In this document: positions 12,772 to 23,353 of the stretch, piece after piece
How positions within the stretch are numbered: position 1 is the stretch's first letter
Layout of the letters: every line of letters begins with the position of its first letter
Assembly: GCA_902729315.2 (NCBI GenBank)
Contig: LR746264.1
Span: 5,977,878-6,041,877 of the forward strand
DNA: 64,000 bases
Direction: 5' to 3'
Source of the DNA: Spirodela intermedia
Taxonomy: Eukaryota > Streptophyta > Magnoliopsida > Alismatales > Araceae
Notes under the pieces: generated by a model
The model's database searches: none
What the model saw: the letters and a program-made list of their open reading frames with translations, nothing else
Told to the model about the DNA's origin: nothing
Translations under genes and position numbers: made by a program

Positions 12772-14387
12772 TGACGTGACTTAGTTGTATATTAAATCAC
12801 GCAAATATAAAATTTATAAAACTAGAAAATATGAATTTTCATATATTTAGAAGTATTTCTGAACAAATATATCAATTCTAATTCAATAAAACTTCCAAAA
12901 ATAACGGTAATTTTCCAAGTCGATCACAAGGATGTAATATAATATCTGGTAATTATTCAGAATTTTCTTCAAAGAATAATATTTTATATAAATTTTATAC
13001 TAAGAAATAAAAAAGAAATGTATTTAAAATTCACGAAAAAAGGGAAATAAGGGTGCAGACGTCAGGATGACGTCAACACCCGGCGAACGCAAATCGGGCA
13101 GAAACAAAGTTCTACCCGTGATTCTTACGTAAGTGATTACAGACGATTTAATTGATCAAATTAAGATCTGTAAAAGCCGGAAGAATCGTAATGAAATAGA
13201 GTATATCTTAGTAAATTTAAAATCAACAAATTATCACTAAAAGAAGCGGAAATTAAGTTGAAAGCAGGAAAACAGAGTTCCGGCGATGCGTCGGCGATGC
13301 ACTAGAATCCTGAGCGTTCGGGAGGATTGTCGTGCAGTGTCCACGGCCTCGAAGGCTCCCCTTGGACAAGGACGATCTGGGCAAACTCTAGATCTCCTTA
13401 CAAAGTCTAGAGATTAATGAAATGGGTCATCGAATCGTCTCCGGCGGCTGTCACCCCGTGGGGCGGAAAAACGACGACTTTGCGGCTCTTTGGCGGCTGT
13501 CACCCGACGGAGAAGAGCTAGATGGAGGTGGGGCGCGTGTCAAGGAGCTTCATCCTCAAGTCCGCGCAACAAGAGGAGGCTCTTCATCGCATCTGGTACG
13601 CTCTCAGGAGGTGGTGACTCGTCTCCCGGCGGATCATCCTCTTCCTGATGACGGCTTGTTCGTCGATCAATCGGAGATGCTTTACTTGATGGATTCGCGA
13701 TCCTTTTATCGCGAATCGTTCAACAATTTGAGTAACAATGCTCCACGAATCGCATTGATGAGATTTTCACCGATGATCCAACGATTTTGGTTGCTTAATC
13801 CTTCACCGACGATCTGCAAGAAAGTCGTGATAATCAGATAAAAAAATATGAGTTTTGGCTCTAGGAGGATTCGAACCCGCGCTGGTTGACCGCCCTTTTT
13901 GGGGAAGGTGACGCGGGTTTAGTCCCACATTGGTTGTGCGCCAAAGTTTCTGGCGAATATAAAGTAATACTACATTCCTGATCAAGTCCCTTTCTCGCAT
14001 GTGTACGACCACTCCTTGCCCCACAGTCGGTTGGCCACTGGTGACATGGAAGGGGAGTGGCGCACACATGCCCCCATCAGTATTAGCCACTCGAGCCCTT
14101 GCTCACGGCTCCTCCCTGATTGTGCTTCCGACTCGCTTGCAAGCCCGGTTGACTAGCGGGGGTCCCCCCCCTTTTTGCTATATTTTTATTTAATTTCTTT
14201 TTCTTCATTTATCTCAAAAGTAAGATTGTAAAAATCGTATAAAATCACATAATTACTCAAAAATTCACGTTAATCAACTAAAAACCACTTTTCACACTTT
14301 AACACAAATGTAAGTCTATTTATCATGAGTTAAGGCTAAAACTATATTATTTACTAATTATTAACCCATGATAATGAAGACTTATCA
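12772..14387 (-). mobile_element. LTR-A inside the copia element, no target duplication
   Basis: Antisense LTR-A from TGACGTGACTTAG (12772) to GACTTATCA (14387), 1616 bp. The flanking five bases differ (GTACT on the left, GGCAT on the right), unlike other copies here. The left flank is copia integrase and the right flank is only ~38 bp before the copia 3' LTR, so a large part of the copia pol is missing across it. The copy holds the longest open frame of the family (13422-13841, 139 codons) on the strand opposite to LTR sense. Confidence 0.85.
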
Positions 14388-14596
14388 GGCATGTTTTGAC
14401 TTGTATGCTCCAACTTGAAAGGAAGTGTTAAAATAGGCCCACTAGGCCCACGAAGCCCATTTTAGACTTATTCTCTCTACATCCTTATTCATCCTCCACT
14501 ATCTCCACTTCTTCCTCTCTCTCTCTTTCTTCTTCTCTTCTACATAACCCTATGCACTCTTCTTTAGAATTTTCTCTTCCTCTTGTCAACATCATT

Positions 14597-15138
14597 TTAT
14601 CAAAATCAAAAGGTTTAGTTGTAGAATTCTCGTTTAAAATCATTTCTGAGTAAACTCAAATCTCATTGGAATGGTTCATTTGTCGTTTGGCAGAATTTTA
14701 ACTCAAGAGTTGTTTTAATAATAAATCTTAAGATAGGTAAAACATCCAAAGTAAATGGGCAACACTTGAAGTCCTACTTTGAGTACAAGCTGTAGGCAGC
14801 TTCGATCTCCATTAGCCTACAACAACTAGAGTCATTTTCTAATAGCTATTGATCACTTCAATTGCTGCATTTTATTTTATTTTGTTGATTACTTTCAGTT
14901 CTTTGATTTCATAGTTTTGAGTGTTTTGTTTCATTTTACTATTAGGTTGTCACACTATTATTTCCACACAAAAGCTTAAGATCCCTTTAAGATTTGTGCA
15001 ACATCAGTCTAGACTGATTTGTCATGCTTTACTTTTTTATATTATTGAACCCATCTTATGAGATTCATTATTTATTTGTGATTTGTTTCTTCTTTCTTGT
15101 GATACATTGACGACAACACAAATTATAGTGAGGTGAAG
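14597..15138 (+). pseudogene. Tat/Athila-like integrase C-terminal end and 3' non-coding region
   Basis: Continues the reading broken at 9239. Translation gives the integrase C-terminal segment with SRLKSFLSKLKSHW near 14625-14670 and a later KVNGQHLKSYFE near 14750-14785. A non-coding AT-rich stretch follows. Positions 15127-15138 (AGTGAGGTGAAG) form the purine tract directly before an LTR-A sense start at 15139. This ties the LTR-A family to the Tat/Athila-like coding sequence. Confidence 0.75.
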
Positions 15139-18110
15139 TGATAAGTCTTTATTATCATGAGTCAATAATTAATTAATAATATAAATTTAGTCTTAACTCA
15201 TGATAAATAGACTTATATTTATGTTAAAATATAAAAAAGAGTTTAGTTAGATAATCTAAAATTTGACTAATTATGTGATTTTATGTGAATTTATATGATT
15301 TTTATAATCATATTTCTAAGATAAATGAAGAAAAATAAAATAAAGTAAAAAAAAGACAGAGCAAAAGAGGGAACCCGCCATCTAGCTGGGCCCCCAAGTG
15401 GGTCGGAAGTATAGTCGAGCAAAGCTGCAAGTCAGGGCTCGAGTAGTGACGTGACTTAGTCATTGTATAGTAAATCATGTAAATTTAAAATTTATAAAAC
15501 TAGAAAATACTAATTTTTGGATATTTAGAAGTATTTATGAATAAATCTATCAATTATAATTCAAAAAACTTCAAAAAATAGTGGTAATTTCTAGGTCAGA
15601 GATGTAATATAATATCATATAATTTTTCATAATTTTTCTCAAAGAATATGATTTTTTAAGAATTTTATACTGAGAAATGAAAATAAAATATATTTAAAAT
15701 TCATGAAAAAAAGAAATAAGGGTGTGGATGTCAAGATGACGTCAGTGATTGACAAACACGAATTGGACGAAAATAGAATTCCACCCGATGATTCTTACGT
15801 AAGCGATTACATACGATTTAATTGATCAAATTAAGATTTGTAAAAGTTGAAAGAATCGTAATTGAATAAAGTATAGCTTAGTAAATTTAAATCATACAAA
15901 TTATCACTAAATAAAGTAGAAATTAAGTTGAAAGTAGGAAAACAGAGTTTCGGCATTTTGACAGTGATGTATTGGCGATGCACCAAAATCTTCAACATTC
16001 AAGAGGATCGTCGTGCAGTGTTCACAACCTCGAAGACTCTCCTTGGACAAAGATGACGTGGGCAATCTATAGATCTTCTTGCAAAATCTAGAGATCAATG
16101 AAATGGGTCGTTGAATCATCTCCGACGGTTGTCACTTGTGGAGTAGAAAAATGGTGACTTTGCGGCTCTCTAGCAGCTATCACCCGACAGAGAGGAACTG
16201 GATGGAGGTGGGGTGCATGTCAAGGAGCTTCATCCTCAGATCCAAGTAACAAGAGGAGGCTCTTCACTGCATCTGGTACGCTCTTAAGAGGTGGCAACTT
16301 GTCTCTCAGCGGATCATCCTCTTCCCGACAATGACTTGTTCGTCGATCAATTGCAGATGATTTACTTGATAGATTCACAATCCTTTTATCGTGAATCATT
16401 CAATAATTTTAGTAATAATGCTCCGCGAATCACATTGATGAGATTTTCGTTGATGATCTAGTGATTCTAGCGGCTTAATCCTTCACCGACGATTTGCAAG
16501 AAAGTCGTGATAATCAGATAAAAATATGAGTTTTGACTCTAAGGAGGATTCGAACCTATACTAATTCTCTGCCTACATGAGAGAGATTAAAATAAGTACT
16601 CTAATGCCATTATCAAGTAATGTCATCATAATATATCTCTATTATAATTAAGGGGTAGTTTAGGTATTAAAATCTTCGAAACTTTTCGAGAGAAAGTGTG
16701 ATGCAAGTTTAGTCTCACATTGCTTGTGTGTCGAAGTTTCAAGCGAATATATAATAATATTACATTTGCAAGCAATGAGTCATTTTCTTCTGTGTACGAT
16801 CACTCCTTGCCCTAGAGCCGGCTTATTACCAGTGACGTGGAAGGGGAGTGGCGCACACATGCCCCCATCGGTCTTAGCCACTCGAGCCCTTACTCGTGGC
16901 TCCTCCACGATTATGCTTCCGACCCACTTACGAGCCCGGTTGGCTGGTGGGTCCCCCCCCCCCCTTTTTGCTATATTTTTATTTAATTTCTTTTTCTTCA
17001 TTTATCTCAAAAATAAGACTATAAAAATTATATAAATTCGTACAAAATCACATAATTAGCCAAAAAATTATGTTAATTAATTAAAAACTACTTTTCATAA
17101 TTTAACATAAATAGAAGTCTATTTATCATGAGTTAAGGCTAAAACTATATTATTTACTAATTATTAACTCATGATAATGAAGACTCTTATCAAGCAACTA
17201 AAAACAGATTGATATGGGGCACATGTGTATCACTCCCCTTCCACATCACTAGTGGCCAATTGGGCATGGGACAATAAGTGGTCTTACACACGTGAGAAAG
17301 TGACACATTGATTATTAAATCTCGCATTACTATATATCAACCCCAAACTCGGCATAAAATTGATTTGGGACTAAATTGACGGTCATAGCCTCCCTTAAAG
17401 GTTTTATGATTTTAATATCTAAAATACCCCTTGTTTATTAGAAAGAAATATCATTATGATGTCACTTTATAAGGATATTCGAGTACTTATTTCACTCTCT
17501 CTAATGTAGACAAGCAACCGACGAGGATTCGAATCCTACTAGAGCCAAAACTCATATTTTTACCTAATTAAATCATGATTTTTTAACAAATTTCTAGTGA
17601 ACGATTAAGCTACTAGAATCACTCAATCATCGATGAAAATCTTGTCAATGCAATTCATAGAGTATTGTTACTAAATTTGTTGAACGGTTCTGGATAAAGA
17701 TCATGAATCCATTGAGTAAATTATCTCTAATTGATCGACGAATAAGTTATCACTAGGAAGAAGACAATTCATTAGGAGACGAGTTGTCACCTCTTGAGAA
17801 CATATTAGATGCGATAAAAAATTTCCTCTTGTTGCGCGGACCTAAGGATGAAGTCCTTAATACATGCTCCACCTCCATCTAGCTCACCATTGTCATGTGA
17901 CAATTGTCAGAGAGTTGTTGCTATTTTTTCACTCCGTTGAGTGACAGCTGCCAAAGATGACTCGACGACTCATTTTATTGACTTCACAAGAAGATCTAGA
18001 GATAGCTCATTTCATCTTTATGTAAGGAGAGTTTTTAAGGCTGTGGACATTGCTTGATAATCATCTCAAATGCTCAAGATTTTGACGCATCATTGATGCA
18101 TCACCGCCGC
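15139..18110 (+). mobile_element. 3' LTR-A of the Tat/Athila-like element, split
   Basis: Sense LTR-A beginning TGATAAGTC right after the purine tract. It is present as 15139-15446 and 17193-18110, which match consecutive parts of the complete sense copy at 23354-24964. It is interrupted by an antisense LTR-A (15447-17192) and cut at 18110, where LTR-B sequence starts. Its last ~540 bp are not found after LTR-B. It belongs to the pol remnant at 5209-15138. Confidence 0.78.
15447..17192 (-). mobile_element. solo LTR-A nested in LTR-A, degenerate TSD
   Basis: Antisense copy of 1746 bp starting TGACGTGACTTAG and ending TCTTATCA, with two extra bases near the end. Flanks are AGTAG (15442-15446) and AGCAA (17193-17197), which differ by two transitions. 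That fits an aged target duplication but does not prove it. The surrounding LTR-A is in the opposite orientation, so the insertion makes a head-on inverted repeat. Open frames inside (for example 16724-17035) are repeat-derived. Confidence 0.8.
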
Positions 18111-18870
18111 TAATAATTACAAATTAGTAGTTACATCTATGTATTAATATCTTATATATAAATACTAATTAATAGGTACAGAATAAAATTATATATATGT
18201 CACAGTCTCATTATGACATTCATAATATTTTATCATTTAAGTCATAATATATATTATTTTATTTATTTTATTTATATTATGAGACTAACCATGCTTGACT
18301 TTTCTAAAGTCAAGTGGTGATTCTTTCAAATTTTCTTAATAATTATTTGATTGTAAGGACTTAGGTGAACTCTTATTATGAGTTGAAAGTAATTGAAGAA
18401 GTTCAAGTCTTCAGCCCAAAGAAAAGCTTAAGTCTTATGGAGAGGGCTAGCCTAAAATATTTATGGGCCCAAGAGAGGGTGTCACTTTAGCTTAGCTCAT
18501 TGAATTTAAAAGGGTTATTAAGAGACGAGATATAGGCTGCCCATCTTAGGGTACCTTAAGATAAGATTAAGAAGAAGATTAGAGTGTCACCTTCATAAAA
18601 GAATCTAGGCTGTCCACTAAGAGAGTCGATCATTAATCATAACCATCTATTGGAGGGGCCTAATTCTCTAGAGGTTTAAAGCATCTCACCCCCTTTTGGA
18701 AGACACTTTTTGGCTCTCTCTCTAGTAGTGGCTAGCTGAAGGGAAAAAAAGAAAATCAAGGCCCTATCAATGACATTCTCGTGCTCAAGATTATTGTGGA
18801 GAAGAGACTACTTAGAGCCCATCAAGATTGTCTCAGATCAAGCACCACTTTGCCTAGGACTGATGCACAA
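18111..18870 (+). mobile_element. LTR-B fragment, 3' truncated
   Basis: Matches the first ~760 bp of LTR-B (9270-10411) up to the shared GGACTGATGCACAA, then diverges. It starts TAATAATTAC where LTR-B starts TGATAATTAT. It cuts an LTR-A copy on the left and meets Tat/Athila-type 3' internal sequence on the right, so the junction at 18870 is a deletion or recombination point. Confidence 0.8.
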
Positions 18871-20124
18871 TGTGATAGATTTATATTATTTATATTATGT
18901 TAATTAATTTATATTATGAACATGTGTTTGTATTTGTTTTCATGCTCACCTATAAAAGCAACTAAACAAAAAATCAGAAAAACTACAACATCTATTTTCT
19001 AGTTTTTTGTTAGGGATAGAAGAAAATAGGTTACAAACTATCAAAAATAGCAAAGAAAATAATCCAAAATTTGAAAATTAGAGACCCTTTTCTCACATTT
19101 CAATCCCCTAGACATATATTTCTGAAATTCAAAAATTACAGCTATAAAGATGATAGTTTTTATTTATTTTTAAAAAATTCATTATTTCTCAAAATAGAAG
19201 TAAAAATAGAAAATATAATTATTAGAACTATCAAATTTACAAATTTCTTACACCATATTACATGCATGAAAGATTAAATCAATTAGATTGATTGATATTA
19301 AAAGATATTATGATGATTATTATTGAGTTAGAAGAATGATTTAGTAATATGAAATGTTAGAATACTCTTTGAATATATGATAGATAACATGAATTTAATT
19401 TTATAGATTTTCGCTTCATGATCTTGATGGATAGTATTTACTTGATGTGAAAATTTGATTTATCATTTGAGTTTCATGGAGATTTTTACATCTTGATCTA
19501 TATGACTTGTGAAGAGAAATCACTTATTTTAAAATTTAGAAAAAAAAGACTAATGTGAAAAATTTGAAAAGAAAGAGTACACATGAAGGGTGTGAAACAT
19601 CATTCTTATTATCAAAAAAAATTTATAAAAAAATATTTGTTGTAAAATAAGTGGATAATGTGAAAGCCCTGAAAACGAAAGGATTTATACATGGAGGGTG
19701 TGAGACATCATTCTTATTGTTAAAATTTGTCTACAAGAAAAGTTACTTATCCGCTATAGAAAAAAATAGAAGAAAATTAGTACAAAAATCAAAAATTAAG
19801 CCATGAAAAAAAAAATGTAGAATCAATATTATTCTTAGATAAATATTGATAATTGAAACATCTTGTGAATAATATCTATGAGTGAAAAAGTGATAAAGAT
19901 GTGAATAAAAGAAATGAAGTCTAGATTATTATTCTAAGAAGTGCTTAAATATTTAAGTGTTTGACATCATTAAATACTTGACATAAGGGTACAAAGTGCC
20001 TAGAGGTAAATTATTTCTAATTATATTTTTATACATGAAAAATATGATGTTTGAAAATTTTCAATTTTAATTAATTTTCATAATTCTATTACTAAGAGAG
20101 TAACAATAATTTAAGTTGGGGTGG
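18871..20124 (+). mobile_element. 3' internal non-coding part of a Tat/Athila-like element
   Basis: AT-rich sequence without coding capacity. From about 18930 it matches, in inverted orientation, 2158-2860. Shared blocks include the stretch around 19097-19150 and its counterpart around 2620-2680. It ends in the purine tract AAGTTGGGGTGG (20113-20124) directly before an LTR-A start. It is therefore the 3' untranslated part of another copy of the same family. The pol portion is missing to its left. Confidence 0.7.
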
Positions 20125-20288
20125 TGATAAGTCTTCATTATCATGAGTTAATAATTAATTAATAATATAGTTTTAGTCTTAACTCATGATAAATAGACTT
20201 ATATTTATGTTAAAATGTGAAAAGTAGTTTTTAGTTAGTTAATATAAATTTTTGAGTAATTATGTGATTTTATATGATTTTTATAATC
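20125..20288 (+). mobile_element. LTR-A 5' fragment (sense)
   Basis: The first ~164 bp of LTR-A, starting TGATAAGTC after a purine tract and including the terminal inverted repeat. It stops within TTATAATC near 20288, where minus-strand gag sequence of another element begins. It is a truncated 3' LTR. Confidence 0.8.
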
Positions 20289-21048
20289 CTATGCATCATC
20301 TTCACTTTGATTTAAAAATAATCCTCCACATACTCCATCTACCATTTGCTTAAAAGAAGGAAGTAATCCATCATAAAACATTCTAATTATTTGACTTTTA
20401 GGAATATTATGATGTGGACATTTTCTCATCAGATCCTTCATTCTATCTCATGTCTCATGAAAAGCTTCTCTTGAATTATGTGAAAAATCTAAACTTACCT
20501 TCCTCATGGTTTTAGTTTTTCTTCTAGAATAAAATCGATTAAAAAAATCTTGCAATAATGTAGCCTATGTTCTATTTTCCATCTAAAGTAGAAAATCAAT
20601 AACTACCTTCATCTTTAAGAGAAAATAGAAATAAAGTTAATCTCATTGAATCATCCACTTCCTTAATGGTAGCACAAATTCTTTGAAATTCTCTAAGATG
20701 AGCATAAGAAGGATCTTCATATTGACGGCTATAAAAAGTAGGTAACATTTGAAAGACACTATGTTTAATTTCTTTAGTACAAACATGGTTTTGCAACAAG
20801 TCTTCACATAGATATGAGGTGAAATTATCTTTCAATAACCTAGGTTGTTGATTAGCATTTTGAGGATTCATATTTTCAGGATTCAAATTTTTAATTTTTT
20901 TAGTAGAAAACTTTTTCTTTCTAATTTCAGAAAATTCTAATCTTGGGTTTAATGATTTCTTACCTAGCATGCACCACACAAAAAAAACCAAACAATAACC
21001 TAATAAAATAATAAAAACTAAAAATAAATAAAGAAAGACAAGGATCAC
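20289..21048 (-). pseudogene. Tat/Athila-like gag (broken)
   Basis: On the minus strand a 150-codon open stretch (21048-20596) carries a plant Tat/Athila gag signature: MLPTFYSRQYEDPSYAHLRE, then a segment ending FLFSLKDEG. The reading continues leftward with frameshifts through CPHHNIPKSQ (about 20430-20400) to a DGLLPSFKQMVDG-like segment near 20360-20320, also typical of this gag. The first ~38 codons of the open stretch look like leader and not gag. It ends against a sense LTR-A fragment, so this copy has lost everything downstream of mid-gag. Confidence 0.82.
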
Positions 21049-21111
21049 AATTTTTTAGAAATATCTTTTTTTTTATCTATCACATGGATCATAAAAAAAC
21101 TAATTTTTAAA

Positions 21112-21139
21112 AATATTCTTCGACAATGGTGCCAAAATT
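21112..21139 (-). other. Degenerate primer-binding site of the gag element
   Basis: The minus strand reads AATTTTGGCACCATTGTCG directly after a sequence ending in CA. This resembles the TTGGCGCCGTTGCCGGGG-type site (tRNA-Asp) of many Tat/Athila elements, with several substitutions. It lies ~65 bp upstream of the open gag stretch, as expected. Confidence 0.6.
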
Positions 21140-22436
21140 TGACTAAATATTTTATGTCATTGTAAAGAAAATTCAGAAAATTTATAATTTATAAATGCTG
21201 AAAAATAAGTTAATTTAGAATAATTTGATTTTATAAGGGTGTTTTAGGTCAAACACAAGAAAGATAAAAAATAATTAATTATATTTATAATTTCCAATTG
21301 ATATATTAATTTTTTAACTTTTTAATTTCGTAGATTAATAAAAATACTTTTAAAGAAAGAAATAGGGAATTGTGATGTCAGCAAATATCAGCCCGCGAAG
21401 AACATCCCCAAATTCAAGTCGTTGGAAATATGTTGACTCATATTAAAGTAACTTTGATTTCAAAAGAGATTTTTTTTGTAAAATCATTAAAACTAAATAG
21501 AACTTTTTATAAATTAAAAAGAAAGTAAAATCATGCAAAGATTCAAGTTTTACAGAAGAATGGGCTGAATGGTAATGATCAAATTTTCACCCATATTTGA
21601 TTGATTTGTGTAGATGTAGTGTACGAAATAGATTTTTACATGATCTCCAAACGATGAATGATGATCCCAACAACTGTCATTTGTTGGAACCGATTGACAG
21701 TGGTAGTTTGACTCTGAGCATGTCGCAAAATCTGGAGAAGGATCCTCTGAATAAATTCTTTGTCGTTTATATCGAGCAAAGAATGGGATGAGTTAGTGGA
21801 TGAAGTTCAGCCTCTGTACCAGCTGAATCAGAATGAAATCAAGACAAAATTCATTGTTTGTATTAGATGGATGATTTGGGTGAATCTAACGTTCATCGCC
21901 ACTGAAGGAGAGAGAAAATTATTGTGGAGAGCGATAAGTTGATCGAAGATTCTCCATTCTTCCTCCCCTGAGTATTTTTCCATCTTCCTATGTGTTAATT
22001 CTGTCGATTTTTTTGAATCATTTGTCATACTTCTCACTATATTCGTACATCCATTGTTGATACGAAAAATCTAAACAAAGAAATGTCTCGTATTTTAATT
22101 TTATTATTATATTATTATTATTTATCATAATAAGCTCAATAAAATGTTAGAAATAAATGCAATTAACATACAAGCATTTTGATAATAATATTAATTGGTA
22201 AAACCTATCAAAATATTTCATTGTCAATTTCATCAAATAATTTCTAGACATTAAGAATATAATAATATAAATAAGTTTAATATCATTTTTTATATTAAAG
22301 TAATTTATAAATATTTCTATAAAATTAAATAATAAATTATAAAATCTTAAGCATTTTATCATGTAATTAATGAAAGTTATCAAGATGCTTTTGAGTGGTT
22401 TGGGTCTACACAAGGGGCGTTTGAGGACTCAAGTGT
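21140..22436 (-). mobile_element. Diverged LTR related to LTR-A (left end only) and unassigned AT-rich sequence
   Basis: Starting at 21140 (TGACTAAATATTTTATGTCATTG) the first ~280 bp align loosely with the antisense start of LTR-A, including a GTGATGTCAGC stretch near 21373 where LTR-A has its TGACG motifs. It lies directly outside the primer-binding site, so it is the 5' LTR end of the minus-strand gag element. I could not place its other end. Positions ~21600-22436 are AT-rich with only short chance frames. Confidence 0.45.
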
Positions 22437-23353
22437 GCCATAGTCACCACATTGGTATTAATTTTGCTTGACCTCCCAACCTTTTATACTAGAAACTAAC
22501 ACCTCAAGGATGGTTGTGGGAGAGTTTTTGATGCAAAATGAGCAATCAGCGGCCTATTTCAGCAAGGCCTTACCTCCTTCAGCTCATGTCTAGTCAGCTT
22601 ACAAAAGGGAGATGATGGCTATTGTCTTGGTCATCCAAAAGTGAAAGCAATACTTGATGTTCCACCGATTCACCATCGGCACGAACCAATATAGTCTCAA
22701 ATATTTATTTGATCAACAAGAGGTGCACGGTCAGTGTCACAAGTGGGTGCCCAAGCTTATGGGATACTCATTCATCATCCAATACAAGGAGGGCTGCCAC
22801 AACAAGGTGGTGGATACTCTATTTAGATGCCCAAGCCTAGAAGATCACATGATGTTTTTTGTCTCCACTACTGAGTGACTAGACACAAATGTGGCAAAGT
22901 AAGAAGTGTGTAATGACCCACACTTTTCCAACATCATTAGTACAATATAGGAAGGTACACTGACCAACTCGCATGACACATTTGTAAATGACATTTTATT
23001 GTACAAGAATAGGTTGGCATTATCGAAGTCATCAATTCTCATTCCAAAGCTGCTGGTGAAATTCTATGACAAGGCATTGGGGGGCCACTCAAGGTTCTTG
23101 AAGACATACTTGTGACTAAATCAACAGTTATTCTAGCATGGAATGAAGAAGGATGTGAAGACCCACATCAACCAATGTTCTACTTTTCTTTGATTCAAAT
23201 CCTCTACACTCGCCCCAATAAGATTGCTACAACCACTATCAATCCCAAACCAAATATGAGAAGACATCTCTGTGGACTTTGTGGAGGGATTACCCAAGTA
23301 TAGGGGATTTGACACAATTATGGTGATGTTGACTGTCTTAGCAAGTACAACCA
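22437..23353 (+). pseudogene. Chromovirus (gypsy) pol: RNase H and integrase N-terminal part (broken)
   Basis: Translation gives RNase H pieces (QSAAYFSKALPP near 22540-22580, then the open stretch 22654-22878 with HKWVPKLMGYSFIIQYKEG). Near 23140-23165 is an integrase zinc-finger part (ending K-K-D-V-K-T-H), then DFVEGLPKYRGFDTIMV at about 23275-23327, the start of the integrase core. Stops and shifts are present. RT and upstream parts are missing. It is interrupted at 23353 by a solo LTR-A and resumes at 24965. Confidence 0.85.

Larger units (their letters stand above)
9240..14591 (+). mobile_element. Ty1/copia LTR retrotransposon, nested and degenerate, TSD TCATT
   Basis: A short-LTR copia element inserted in the Tat/Athila-like integrase. 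Both ends are flanked by TCATT (9235-9239 and 14592-14596). The 5' LTR (9240-9269 plus 10412-10570) starts TGTTAGATAGG and ends CAACA. The 3' LTR (14426-14591, 166 bp) starts TGTTAAAATAGG. A primer site TGGTATTAGAGC at 10571, close to the common initiator-tRNA-Met site TGGTATCAGAGC, follows the 5' LTR. A purine tract GAAAGGAAG (14417-14425) precedes the 3' LTR. Inside are gag, protease and the start of integrase, but no RT or RNase H. It carries a solo LTR-B in its 5' LTR and an LTR-A at 12772-14387. Confidence 0.9.

Noticed and set aside
17518-17545. tRNA-like T-arm (GAGGATTCGAATCCT) inside LTR-A
   Set aside because: It resembles a pol III B box, but no A box, acceptor stem or anticodon arm could be found at tRNA spacing, and other copies have mutated it.
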